Source of the DNA: Acanthococcus lagerstroemiae
Taxonomy: Eukaryota; Arthropoda; Insecta; Hemiptera; Eriococcidae
Length of the DNA stretch: 64,000 nt
Direction: 5' to 3'
NCBI GenBank assembly: GCA_031841125.1
Contig: CM063114.1
Location: 40,507,574 to 40,571,573 of the forward strand
In this document: positions 11,651-22,130 of the stretch, one piece after another
How the letters are laid out: every line of letters starts with the position of its first letter
Numbering within the stretch: the stretch's first letter is position 1
Notes under the pieces: generated by a model
The model's input: only the letters and a program-made list of their open reading frames with translations
Databases searched by the model: none
What the model was told of the DNA's origin: nothing
Program-made: the position numbers and the translations under genes

Positions 11651-12500
11651 TAGTGATGTACAAAACTGTTCATTTAATAAACCTGTTCCTGTTGTTCTTG
11701 TTCTTTTTAAATACCTGTTCTTCAAGTCTGTTCTCTGTTCTTTCTGTTCTTTGATTCAGTCTTTCATTAGAGCAACGCTGCATTTGGTTATTGGTTTGAA
11801 CATTATTAAGAATACTGAACAAAGAGCTCCTCACCTGTTGTCTGTTGTTATTGTTGTTACCTACCACTTCACTATTTCTAAAACTATTTTAATGTAAAAT
11901 TAATATATATTACGATATGATTCATTTTAATATTATTTATTTATTTTATTCATTTTTTGATCATTTATAACTTATATTAACATACATCATTTCGTTCACT
12001 TCTATTCAAAATCTAATTTAACAGTTCATGGGTAGCATTTAATGAAATTAATTTCGCAGAAATCGAACTTTTTAATCTATTTCTACGTTCACTAATGATA
12101 TACCCTGCTTTAGAGAATATTCTCTCACATGGGACTGACGTGGGAATGACACAAAAAAAAATCTTTTGCTAATTTCGATAATAAGGGACACCGGTATCCG
12201 TTTCCTGATAATGGAAATGAGAAAAAAAAACATGTATTGGATTTCAACGAATGTTTACTACTCATAAATAATGTTGCTGTTTTAGTACAGTGGTAGCACT
12301 AGTTCACTAGATATCAGGTCAACAAAACTGTTCAAAGAGCTGCTCCGCAACTCCAAGTCTCAAATGAATCAAAATTGAAGAAAGAACGAAAAATAACAGA
12401 GAACAGCAATTTTGGTCAAAGAACAGAAGAACAGGACTGTTTTTTTTTGTTGAAAAACCAGGTTCTAAAGAACAGGTTATTCATGAACAATGTATCACTA
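11651..12500 (-). mobile_element. Internally deleted hAT transposon
   Basis: The ends are TAGTGATGTACA...GTTCA and its imperfect inverse (TGAACAATGTATCACTA), with an exact 8-bp duplication CCCGTGAC at 11643-11650 and 12501-12508. GTTCTTGTTCTT-like repeats fill the left end and GAACAG repeats the right end. Only the transposase tail is left, so it is non-autonomous. It sits in the RTE-like LINE. Confidence 0.9.
12013..12150 (-). pseudogene. hAT transposase C-terminal dimerisation segment
   Basis: The 45-codon frame, ending in TAG, reads IPTSVPCERIFSKAGYIISE then RRNRLKSSISAKLISLNA. This is the conserved hAT C-terminal signature (PTSSVPSERVFSxAG...RxxLxxxxxxxLxxLN) known from BED-type hAT transposases. 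The segment mediates transposase dimerisation. No DDE core or BED finger remains in the 850-bp element, so it is a relic of an internal deletion. Confidence 0.85.
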
Positions 12501-12589
12501 CCCGTGACTATCGGGCTTGATGTAAGTATTTGCAATGTACCTATTACATATTGTAACAATTTAATAATGTAATAAAGGCTTATTAATGT

Positions 12590-12890
12590 AAGTATTCACC
12601 AAAATTAGACATAATATACGTATATCATTTTGCAGGAAAGTTTACGCTCTACAACATTTACTTGAAACTTTTTTCCACACCTTTATCCCTAAAAAATATT
12701 TTGAAAAAACTGATTTTTAGGGTAAGTACCATTCTTTTTGTGCCATAATGAGCGTAACTATTGACCAAAGTTAGCTATATTATATATATTATCATTTTAC
12801 AGGCAATTTTATGCTCTACACTTTTTACCCGAAACATTTTCCTCTAAAATGTAATCTGGAGGAGATAATCGCAAAAACTGATTTGCGTAG
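12590..12890. repeat. Imperfect direct repeat of ~155 bp
   Basis: ATCATTTTGCAGG, ACGCTCTACAACATTTAC and GAAAC near 12628-12670 recur as ATCATTTTACAGG, ATGCTCTACACTTTTTAC and GAAAC near 12788-12832. No ORF is supported. Confidence 0.5.
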
Positions 12891-13074
12891 CCAAACCGCA
12901 TTACACGTTGTTGGCACCCATTTCGACATTAGCTAGAACTCTAAATCAGCTTTATACGGGTCTAAAAACAACCTTACAAAGTGGCTTGCTTTAATCACAA
13001 AATTCAAGCTTTTTCCCAATAACACCATCACTATGAAAGATAAGTATTATGATTGAATATATTTGTACAAGGTG

Positions 13075-13440
13075 GCTGCGTCTGCACTTCGGCCACTATG
13101 TGCATCCATCTCACGTCAGATTTACCGGCAACATCGCAAAAAAAAGTCTGCACTTCGTTCTCATAGGTTCACATGTGAGGGTCTGCTCTTCGTCCATTAT
13201 TCAGTAATGCGAGTCAACACTTTTACACAGATTATACACCAGAAATTCGTACAATAATCACAACAGAAATGTGAATCGCGGACTTGACCTTAACACCGTA
13301 CTTCGACAATATTTCCCGGGTCAGTTTGAAGCGAGGATCACGAAAAATTGGTCGGAACAAACAGCGGACTCTGAGTGCGTCCGCTCTTCGTCACACGTCC
13401 GTTTCCCCTGCAGCGTCCCATTTCAGATTCAAAGTTCCAA
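13075..13440. repeat. GTCTGC-CTTCG motif block left of tandem array
   Basis: GCGTCTGCACTTCG-like motifs recur at about 13077, 13147, 13181 and 13378. They recur again right of the array at about 14740-14800, so the ~145-bp array appears embedded in a second, more decayed repeat. Confidence 0.5.
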
Positions 13441-13444
13441 ATTT

Positions 13445-14740
13445 CCGGATTGTTAGTGCTACGATAGTGCTGGTTAGTGTCGTACAAATTTTCGTTAGTG
13501 CTGCCCATCCATATTTTTTTTTAAATTTGGGCGCTGCTGGGGAAACGGTGTCACCGCCCATGAGGCCTAGCCCACCAGAAACACTCAGAATCGTTAGTGC
13601 TACGTTAGTGCTGGTTAGTGCTGTACAAATTTTCGTTAGTGCTGCCCCCTTTCAAACTTTTTAAATAATAAATTTGGGCGCTGCTGGGGAAACGGTGGCA
13701 CCGCCCTTAAGGCATAGCTCACCCGAAACACTCAGAATCGTTAGTGCTATGCTAGTGCTGGTTAATGCCGTACAGACTTTCGTTGGTGCTGCCCCCCCCC
13801 CCAAAAAAAAAAGAATTTGGGCGCGACTGCGGAAACGATGGCACCGCCCATTAAGCCTAGCTCACCCCGAACACTCAGAATCGTTAGTTCTGGTTAGTGC
13901 CGTATAAATTTTTGTTATTGCTGCACCCCCTCCCTACTTGAAAAAAAATGAATTTGGGCGCTGCTGGGGAAACGGTGTCACCGCCCATGAGGCCTAGCTC
14001 ACCCGAAACACTCAGAATTGTTAGTGTTACCTTAGGGCTGGTTAGTGCCGTACAAATTTTCGTTAGTGCTGCCCACTTCCCCCCCCCAAAAAAAAAAAGA
14101 AGAATTTGGGCGCTACTGCGGAAACAGTGGGATTGTCTATTAGGCCTAGCTCACCCGAAACACTCAGAATCGTTAGTGCTACGTTAGTGCTACATTAGTG
14201 CTGGTAGATGCTGTGCAAATTTTCGTTAGTGCAACCTGTCAACCCCCGCAGTCGCTCACATCCCCATTGAAGGGGACATAATATAAGTGACCAAAGACCC
14301 CATTCCAGAATCAAAGCTCAAAATGTCAGCGTCATTAACGTTATGTTAGTGCAGGTTAGTGCCGTACAAATTTTAGTTAGTGCTGATGCCCTCTTCCATA
14401 CTTTTTAAAAAATGAATATAGGCGCTGCTGGGGAAACGGTGGCACCGCCCGTGAGGCTTAGCTCGCCCGAAACACTCAGAATCGTTAGTGCTACGTTAGT
14501 GCTGGTTAGTGCCGTACAAATTTTCGTTACTGCTGCCCCCCTTCCCAAGAAAAAACTAATTTGGGCGCTGCTGGGGAACCGGTGGCACCGCCCATGAAGC
14601 CTAACTCACCCGGAACACTCAGAATCGTTAGTGCTACGTTAGTGCTGGTTAGTGCCGTATAGAAATTTTCGTTAGTGCTGCACCCTCCCCCTCCCAACAT
14701 GAGAAAAAATGAATTTGGGCGCTGCTGGGGAAACGGACCT
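13445..14740 (+). repeat. Tandem array of ~145-bp units with GTTAGTGCT subrepeats
   Basis: The marker TTTGGGCGCTGCTGGGGAAA starts near 13526, 13675, 13817 (variant), 13952, 14106 (variant), 14417 (variant), 14562 and 14714. Steps are about 136-155 bases plus one double step containing a decayed unit. Each unit also carries CACTCAGAATCGTTAGTGCT, several GTTAGTGCT copies, and a poly-C/poly-A joint. The frames that stay open across units (IVSATLVLVSAVQIFVSAA) are repeat by-products. Confidence 0.85.
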
Positions 14741-14817
14741 CTTCGTCACGCGTCTGCACTTTGTAGGACCTAAGTCACATGATGCGTCTGCTGTTCGTCG
14801 GTCAGACCAACACACAA

Positions 14818-14990
14818 GTACTGATGCATTCTCCAGCGTCTCCAATATGCGCGTCCATGGCATCGTATTAATCGCATTCTGTCCCCCTATCCTGACGCAA
14901 GCCCAATTGGGGCAGTTCCGGGATGGGGGTGCGGTGTCCCGGGTTCAATTTGGCGTGCGTGCACCGCCGCCCTGCTATCATCGGGATCAT
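14818..14990 (+). mobile_element. R1-like LINE 3' fragment with inverted 5' piece
   Basis: 14818-14881 matches the reverse-transcriptase region of the 44-kb copy (plus-strand 44690-44750) in antisense orientation. From 14882 on, the sequence matches that copy's 3' UTR in sense orientation (CCCCCTATCCTGACGC, then GGGGTGCGGTGT...GCGTGCAC). An inverted 5' piece joined to a sense 3' piece is the hallmark of twin priming during LINE insertion. Confidence 0.7.
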
Positions 14991-15987
14991 ATTATAGTAG
15001 AATTATACTACTAGGTGGGACTCGCTCTACATTGTTGAGCAGACAAGCAGGCAGACGATGGGGGGCTGCAGTTAGAAGATGACAGAATTTCACTCCGCGA
15101 GCTAACATAAAATCTTCGGATTATTAATCGCGGCGCCTCTTGACACTGGCACGAAAAGGTGAACTCTTGCAAATTAAAATGCGCAAAAGCTCGAAAGCGT
15201 ATTCGGCGAAATGCAGATATTCCTCGCTGCCTTTTAAGCCTTACAACGAATTTACCTTTGTACGTAGACTACCATAAATACTATCCTGTACATACAATCC
15301 ATAGACATGGTAGGTAGGTACTTCTTTATCGAACTCCGCTAAAAAGGAATTTTTCAATTTTCCATGTTTTTTTCTTCTCTGCCCGCCATTTCGTTAACGT
15401 AACTCGGTATTGTATTCGACAAATACAACAAATGAACGAACTTACTGAAACGTGGATTTTCTTAATACAAGGGTATACTTTTATATTATACGAGCAGTAC
15501 AATGTTCGATTCGGAATTATTTTATCGACCGCATTTATCCTCCTCGACGAAGTTACAAAATTTCGTGGGAAATATTGACGAAGTAACGGTTTGCATTTGT
15601 ACGGGAATACGCTCGGGCAGGGGGTAGTTTAATTCTACGATTCGTTGCCAAGTGGTAAGACTCGAGAAACGCAGTGCACGCTACGTGTACAAATAAAGAT
15701 TACTATTTATCATTGAGATGTTCTGTAGTGAATTTTTCAAAAACATACCGGGAAAAGGTGGGTAGGTATTGGGTATCGCATTCTTCATACATGGTACGTA
15801 CCTACTGCAAATATTCATCACGGACGGTGGTGTCTTCTACTGACAGACCTACAGGCCTTCGTGGTGGTGATGGGAGGGGTGTCTAGGAGCCTATACCCCT
15901 GCAGAAGGTTCACTTAGCCCCCATCCCTTCAAAAAAATTTGAAAATATGTAAAAACTCTGCTATTCTTTTATTTTCTATTTATTTAT
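14991..15987. other. Intergenic, no supported gene
   Basis: AT-rich, with TAGGTAGGTA patches near 15310 and 15760. No motif-bearing ORF. Confidence 0.5.
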
Positions 15988-16551
15988 GGTAGTTTCTATA
16001 AAAAGGGGTAACTTTGTCGGTTGATCAAAGTCTCAGAAAATGTGAAAAAAGAAAAACAAAGTATTTGGTCAAAAAAATCTATTTTGAGATTTTGGTTGAT
16101 TTCTATAGAAAAAACATCGCAATAACGAAGAGACAAAATTTAGGCGCATAAGACAGAAGAGGGAGAGAGAGGGAGAGAATGAGAAAGGAATGTGAATGTC
16201 TGCGTTCGCTTCTTCGTGGTTTTTCGGAGCTCACGAATAAATCCGATATTCTGAATTGTTACCACACAGAAGAGCGAAAAATTACCTTTCCAACAAGCCC
16301 TCGTCAAGGCTGGTAACGTGAATCCGCGGCGAGTTAGGGCCGCTTGATGGAGTGGGAGAAAAAGGTGTGTCTAACTTTAAACGCGTTTTTGTTGCACTCA
16401 TCTTTGACCCCTTGTATCTCCGGAACAAAAAACGCTACAAATCTCGCCGATAGCTCGTTGGAATGGGCATTCATTCCTCTATTACGTACTGTTCGTAACT
16501 CAAAATTCGTCGGATCGTCAGAGTTACCCTTTTTTTTATAGAAACTGCCAC
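15988..16551. mobile_element. 0.6-kb TIR repeat, copy A
   Basis: The ends are GGTAGTTTCTATAAAAAGGG and the inverse of GTGGCAGTTTCTATAAAAAA. The interior matches copy B (31898-32499) in reverse orientation nearly throughout, including the segments around ACAAGCCCTCGTC, CCGCGGCGAGTTAGGGCCGC and CGATAGCTCGTTGGAATGGG. No transposase is seen. Superfamily unknown. Confidence 0.75.
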
Positions 16552-16589
16552 ATTTTATACAACCATATGGGTAGGTGTTCTACAGCCAG

Positions 16590-17513
16590 CTACCCCGCCC
16601 ATTTAAGGGCATAAGTTTCCACCATCTCCTTCCATGTGTTGCGGTTTCTCGCCAATCTTGTCCACCCTCCCCCTAGCTCTTTACAGTCGTCTCTCCAGCG
16701 CAGTCTTGGTCGGCCCCTTGCGCGTTTATGGTCATACAGGGTCCAAAAAGTTGAAATTGTATGCCATTTGGGTTCTTCCTCTCTTATCAAGTAACCTGCA
16801 TAATTCCATTTTAATTTTCTAATCACATAGCCAATATTAGGTACGTTAATTTTTCTTTTTATATCTGAAAGTCTAATTTTGTCTCTCAGCTTAGTTTTCA
16901 AAATACTTCTGAACATGAAATTTTGCATTATTTTTAGTTTCTTCAAATGCTTTTTCGTTATTGACCATGTTTGAGCCCCGTATGTTGCCACTGGTATCAC
17001 GGAGCTACTTAGGATTTTTGCTTTAGATTTGGTTTTCATATTACTTTTAAAAATATGTTTTTGGGCCCAAAATGCTTTCCACGAGTTATTTATACGAACT
17101 TTAATTTCCTTTTCGGTTCTGTTTTTAAATGACACAATTTGTCCTAAGTACTTATATTCGTCTACTACCTCAAGTTTCATTGTGTTGGGGAGGCGGAGTT
17201 ATTTTTTATAATCGTTCCTCATTATTTTAGATTTCTCCAGGTTAATCGAAAGTCCTACATTAGCCCCTTGCTGTCTCAGGTCCTCAATCATTGCGTTAAT
17301 TTCCTCCATATTTTTCCCAATCAGTACGATGTCATCGGCAAATCTGCGGTTGTTAATCTGCAGACCATTAATTTTCAATCCGCAACTGTCCCACTCTAGT
17401 TTTCTGAATACATCCTCTAATACCGCGTTAAAGATATTGGGTGAGATGGGGTCTCTGCTATTAGGGTGGCTAAATTCGATTCTTCGGATGGGACAGCCTC
17501 CCAAACCGTCCAA
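16590..17513 (-). pseudogene. RTE-like reverse transcriptase, C-terminal half
   Basis: 17513-17199 carries SPNIFNAVLEDVFRKLEW and FADDIVLIGKNMEEINAMI, the Y/FADD catalytic box and the helix after it. A stop and frame change near 17195 separate it from 17180-16590, which reads YKYLGQIVSFKNRTEKEIKV, SSVIPVATYGAQTWSITKKH, IGYVIRKLKWNYAGYLIREE and RPRLRWRDDCKELGG. That order is characteristic of RTE-like endonuclease/RT proteins in arthropods. The endonuclease and the N-terminal part of the RT are missing. The single frame break suggests moderate age. Confidence 0.8.
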
Positions 17514-17524
17514 CCGTACAATAT

Positions 17525-19337
17525 GACGTAGCCGTAAGTGTTGAAATTCAGGCCTTTTAAAGATATCGGGCCCCCTTGAAAGTCCGGGCCGGAAGTATCC
17601 CCCTTCTCCTCCCCCTATCGTCAGGGTTGGCTATACATCGCTAAAAAATTCATGGCACGAAACACACAACCATGAAATGTAATATTCCTTCTATTCTGAT
17701 TCTTTTTTCACGAAGGTGCCGCGATACGGGCTGAGGAATCATGTTCCTTAAGAAAATCAAAACTGGGGTAGTGTTGCTAATCTAGCAACATTAGTGCTAA
17801 GTTTGTTCCTGTTTTAGCAACTTTCAGCATCTGAAACTTTTTTGAAGCAAATTTGACCGTTTTTAGTACTTTTTGAAAAATATTAGAATATCGAATTAAC
17901 TTTTTGGCAACTTTATTCGCAGTTTATGGCATCTTTACAAATCTTGAATTAGCTACACTAACCAGGGATGAAACTGGGTCAATCTCCAGGGCACTTGGCC
18001 CGATTTCCTCACAGCCACTCACTTTATTCAAATCAACTCTAGACTCGAGGTTCAGGCTCTCACTTTCTGCCTGTAATTCTGTTGACCCGATAGCAGGATA
18101 ACTGCATTTTGCTTCGTGTTTCTGTTCGTCAGCGTATCAATTTGCTTCCGGAGACAATTTATTCGCTAACTGTTTCTCGACCAAATTGACTGTCTGTTTT
18201 TGTGACCAGTTGGATTCTGAAATAACAGATCTGCTGCTACAAGTTTTCAGAAGTGTTGGGGAGCACTGGCAGAACCAAACATTTTGATCAAGTGTGCTAC
18301 TTTTCAAACATATGACACCATCTTTTTCAAATTTGTAAAATTTACACTGCCCCCCCCCCATCCTCCTAAAAATTATACTTTATTTTGCATAGGACAAATT
18401 TGTTGAAAATGAAAATCCATCCGGAGCGGATCTAGGATCACATCTGGGGGGGGGGGGATCACGGGCAGCAACCAATCATCATTGTGTACAGTACTAACTT
18501 ATAGAGTCATTTTATTCTGTTTTTTCGTGTTTTTTTTTTTGTTTTTACTTTTCACGAAAACGGGGTTTCAACAACTCCCCCCACACAAATCGGCGTCTGA
18601 AATCCATCAATATACAAAATATGTCAATGTCATAAACATAAAACGGTAGGCTCTGACTAAAGTAGGTTAGTATGAAACTTTCCATTTAGAAAGTACGACT
18701 CCGTATAATAATCAGGCATCTGCTCATTCCAGTTTATGACCCCTTCAGACATTCCAAAAGGATCAGAACTCTTCAAGACTTAACCGCGAATTTCTCAGGT
18801 TCCTAAAGACTCTTTTTAGTACTGTTCAAGACTAGTTTAACATTCTCGAAAACTTATTTAAGATTCTGTACAACTAGGGAGATATATTCATAGACCAAGC
18901 AGTTTCAAGATATATTGCATACACTCTCACGAAATTATTATTACCATAAGGTAAAAATGGACAAAAACAAAAAAAAATGATTTAGAATCATGATTTCAAA
19001 ATAAAATAAAATTAGATTAAACTACTCTTAAATTTGAGAAAACAGCCAAAATTAAAATCGCAAACCATTTAATGTTAAATTTAAGCTGCTTTTGAGACCC
19101 CCAATTTCAAAATTTTCGGAGTTCTAGTTGAGTGATTTCGATTTTCATGGTTTTTTATTTCGCCCGTTCGAGCTACTAGGTACGTAATACGTATGCTGCC
19201 AAACATTTCGTTAGGGGCAGAGGATGAGACACTTACAGTGAGGATTGATCCTTTTCAAAAGAAAGAAACCCGACTTTTCAAATGAAATAATGCATTTGTA
19301 TTTTTGAAGATCCCGAATGAAAATAGGCTATCTTCTT
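17525..19337. other. Intergenic; one hAT-like dispersed repeat
   Basis: 18275-18420 (starting CACTGGCAGAACCAAAC) shares TACTTTTCAAACATATGACACC, TTTTTCAAATTTGTAAAA and a poly-C run with 43095-43170, indicating a dispersed, probably hAT-type MITE. Degenerate AAGACT-type repeats occur near 18730-18850. No gene is supported. Confidence 0.5.
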
Positions 19338-19345
19338 TCATGAGC

Positions 19346-19601
19346 AGTAGCGGATCTATGGGGGGTGTTTTGTGGGTTTGACCACCCCCTTCGGGCCGAA
19401 GAAGAAAAAAAAATCGCTTGAATTTGGAGTATTTCTCCTGTTTTTGAGTTTCTGCAGCACTACAGTCTACAATATTCATTTTGAAACGATTGAAGCACAT
19501 TATAAAACTTGTCTTCAGAAACTATTTAAAATAACAGGGGGCGGAGGTGGAAAAAGTTCTATTTTCAAAACCTCCTTAGAAAATTTCTAGATCCGCCACT
19601 G
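19346..19601. mobile_element. hAT-type MITE, 256 bp
   Basis: The ends are CAGTAGCGGATCTATGGGGG and the inverse of CAGTGGCGGATCTAGAAA. An exact 8-bp duplication TTCATGAG lies at 19338-19345 and 19602-19609. No coding capacity. Confidence 0.9.
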
Positions 19602-19839
19602 TTCATGAGCTAGTATTTCTTCTAGCGAACTAGAGTAAGAAGACTTAAGTACACAGCATTGCGGATTCACATTCAAGACCAGTGAAGTAATTGCTCTTGG
19701 CTGAAAGGAGTAATTTAACGAAAACAGAGAGAATGAAAGAAAGACAAGGAGAAAGAAAGAAATCTGATTTCGCAGGAAAAATTTGAAAGCAATATTCAAA
19801 AATGAGCAGGAAGTTGGGCTTGTTTTCATAATTGGCGTT

Positions 19840-20290
19840 TGTCCAGCTTTCTTTGATTCAGGTTGCTTTCAGTACTTCTTGGTCAATTTTGGTTGGATTG
19901 AGTATTTGTTGGATAGATTTGGTCATCAAAGATGAATTTCGCATCACCTTTGGATATTTTGGTTGTTTTCATTATGTACGACAAGATATATGGTCATTTT
20001 TGATCAGGTTTACTTTGAATTTCCATCAGGTTTTTAGCGTCAATTTTAATTAATTGTCCCGGACGTATGGTTAAGATACCCTCGTTTTTTTGTCTTTTTG
20101 AGATTATGTGTAGTTTAGGTGTATTCAATTATTTTGGACAAATTTTGGTTAGACTTGATTTTTTTCTTCGTCGTTTTCGAATTATGTGCAATTTTATTAA
20201 ATTCTGGTCAATCATATTCGATCATATTTGGTCACGTTTTATAAGATTTAGATATTTCGATCTTTTTTTCTGGGGGAGGGGGGGGGGGTA
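19840..20290. repeat. Degenerate TTTGGTCA-type repeat block
   Basis: Irregular recurrences of TTGGTC, TGGTCATTTTTGATC and TTTGGTCACG are spaced roughly 30-60 bases apart, ending in a G run and a T run. Too decayed to define a unit. Confidence 0.4.
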
Positions 20291-20344
20291 GTATTACCGG
20301 TTGACTTTTTTTTTTTTTTGAAATATGAATTTATAATGTCAATT

Positions 20345-21440
20345 TGGCTATGTCTCTTGTTTATTGATTTCAATAAAGCATTCGGCTCGGTGGAACACAG
20401 GGTAGTATGGGATGTTATAGAAAAATAGGGGGTGGAAAGAGATATAGTGAGAGTACTGAGGGAAATGTATGGAAAAACAACAGCATAAGTAAGGTTAGAC
20501 AGAGTAGGAGAAGAATTTGAAAACAGAAAAGAGTGAAGCAGGGAGACCCTTTGTCTCCCAACCTATTCAATGCTGTACTGGAGGGGATATTTCGGAGATT
20601 AAACTAGGAGAAAAAAGGTATAAGGATAAATGGTCGATGGCTGAATAACCTGGGATACGCAGATGATATTGTGTTGCTAAGTAATGAAATAGAGAAGTTA
20701 CATGAGATAGCAGAAGAACTCAATACCGAAAGTGGAGGGGTGGGACCAGTGGCACTATCAATGAACATGACAAACTCGGGAGGGAAAATTAAAGGTGGGG
20801 TACAGAAATCGAAAAAAAGGAGGAATATAATTATTTAGGGCAAATGGTAGCCTTTGAAAATAGAGGGAAACTGGAGCTGAGGGCAAGAACCGCGAAAGCC
20901 TGGAAAAGTTCCTAGGCCCACAGAGCGATGCTAAAGGGTAACTTACCCACCCTTACCTACGGAGCACGTCTTTGATTAAGCCACAATACAACAGCTTGAG
21001 GGTAACACACTTCAGGATGCTCCGTAGTACTATGGGAACACGCATCAAAGATAGAATAAGTCTGAAAGAAATACTTGAAAGGACGGTCTCGAAAGATATT
21101 GGAGAGAGAATAAGGAAGGCAAAATTAGGATTCGCAGGACATAAGGTGAGGGGCATAGACAAATGGGGAAAGGTGACAAAAGAGAGGTCACCAAGAGAAT
21201 GGAAAAGAAAAAAGAGTAGACCACCTACAAGATGGAGGGACGAGATTACGAAGGAATTTGGGATCTGTGGGGAAGAGCGGGAAGGGACAGGTTATGCTGG
21301 AAAAAGGCGAAGGATGCCAGCGCCCGGAAATGGCTGCATTCGACGTCACAATTCCCCTCCTCCCCCCCCCACACTACGGGGCCTAATGTATGCACGTCGA
21401 GTGAACGGCTGTAAAATAAATAATAAAATAAAATAAAATT
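20345..21440 (+). pseudogene. RTE-like reverse transcriptase, heavily decayed
   Basis: FIDFNKAFGSVEHRVVWDVI (20357 on) is the RT palm motif with the first catalytic Asp. The pieces that follow show LSPNLFNAVLEGIFRRLN and NLGYADDIVLLSNEIEKL (YADD box) in shifting frames. The open segment 20972-21436 gives the C-terminal region: FRMLRSTMGTRIKDRISLKE, IGERIRKAKLGFAGH and RPPTRWRDEITKEFGI. The 3' end is a TAAAATAAAAT-type microsatellite (21418-21438), typical of LINE tails. Many stops and frameshifts mean it is dead. It is related to, but diverged from, the 16.6-kb copy. Confidence 0.8.
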
Positions 21441-22130
21441 GTTTTTGCCAATTCGAATTCCCGGACATAGAGTCTTCGTTGGAGTTTTCAAACTGCCCCA
21501 TTTACAACGTACGTAAATTTACATACCTATCTAGATTCTAGTTTTGTTTTTTGGGATCACTGATTCATTTCGAATATGTCTGATACCTTTCTTCTAATCA
21601 GAGGAAGTATCTGGTCACTGAGCCAAGGTTTGTCTTTTCGATTTTTCCTGTGTACTTCTGAGGGTCATCTTAACACTGCTTCTTTTTTATTAGTTATATT
21701 ACGAAATTTCTTATTTATCTCTTGCTGTCCCCTCAACTCGGAATTATTCCATGGATGTATCCCTTTCGACTTCCTCCATTTACCACCAGATGTTCTCCCA
21801 AGTTTTCTACAGTGTTTTGTAGTTCTTAAATTGTATTTTAATCTTATGATGGTTAGATATTGCGGTTTTAATAATACTTGTATTCACCTGCAAGTTTGGG
21901 TAGGAAAAGCCCTAACGCTACCAAAAAAAAAAAAAAAAATTGAGGGAATCCAAAGTCGATAAGTAATTTTCTCAAAATATGATATTTCTACTCGGAAAAT
22001 CTGTTTTTTCAGCGCGGAGAAACGAAACATGAGTTCATTCAATTTTCCTAAAACTTCGACCGAGCAGAAATTAATCTAGTTGATTGAACTACTTCGCAGC
22101 GGGATCTTGAGTTACAAAGCAATTAAGTAA
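21441..22130. other. Intergenic, no supported gene
   Basis: The 128-codon frame at 21576-21962 has no motif, ends in a poly-A run and is judged chance. Confidence 0.5.

Larger units (their letters stand above)
10400..12520 (+). mobile_element. RTE-like LINE 3' part, split by two insertions
   Basis: Three pieces read on the plus strand: 10400-10646 (VVKNIIYLGQNVTFKNRS, then FPSITYKSQTRAIAKKEE), 11551-11642 (DDDIVKIIGGN, YRSEWSRLRDACNP), and a short tail after 12508. The order matches the C-terminus of RTE-like endonuclease/RT proteins, also present at 16.6-17.2 kb and 21 kb. The first break is an R1-like insertion and the second a hAT relic; both have exact target duplications. The frame has a stop near 10503. 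Confidence 0.75.

Noticed and set aside
11537..11663. N-terminal extension of the R1-like ORF at 11 kb
   Set aside because: It crosses the target duplication into antisense RTE sequence, so it is not part of the R1-like protein.
13284..14597. Series of ORFs with IVSATLVLVSAVQIFVSAA
   Set aside because: They follow the ~145-bp tandem repeat phase and break between units, so they are repeat by-products.
13445..14740. CRISPR-like array
   Set aside because: Units are long, contiguous and diverged, without spacers, in a eukaryotic genome. It is a satellite-type tandem repeat.
15640..15665. tRNA A-box-like TTGCCAAGTGGTAAGAC
   Set aside because: No B box at a suitable distance and no cloverleaf; likely chance.
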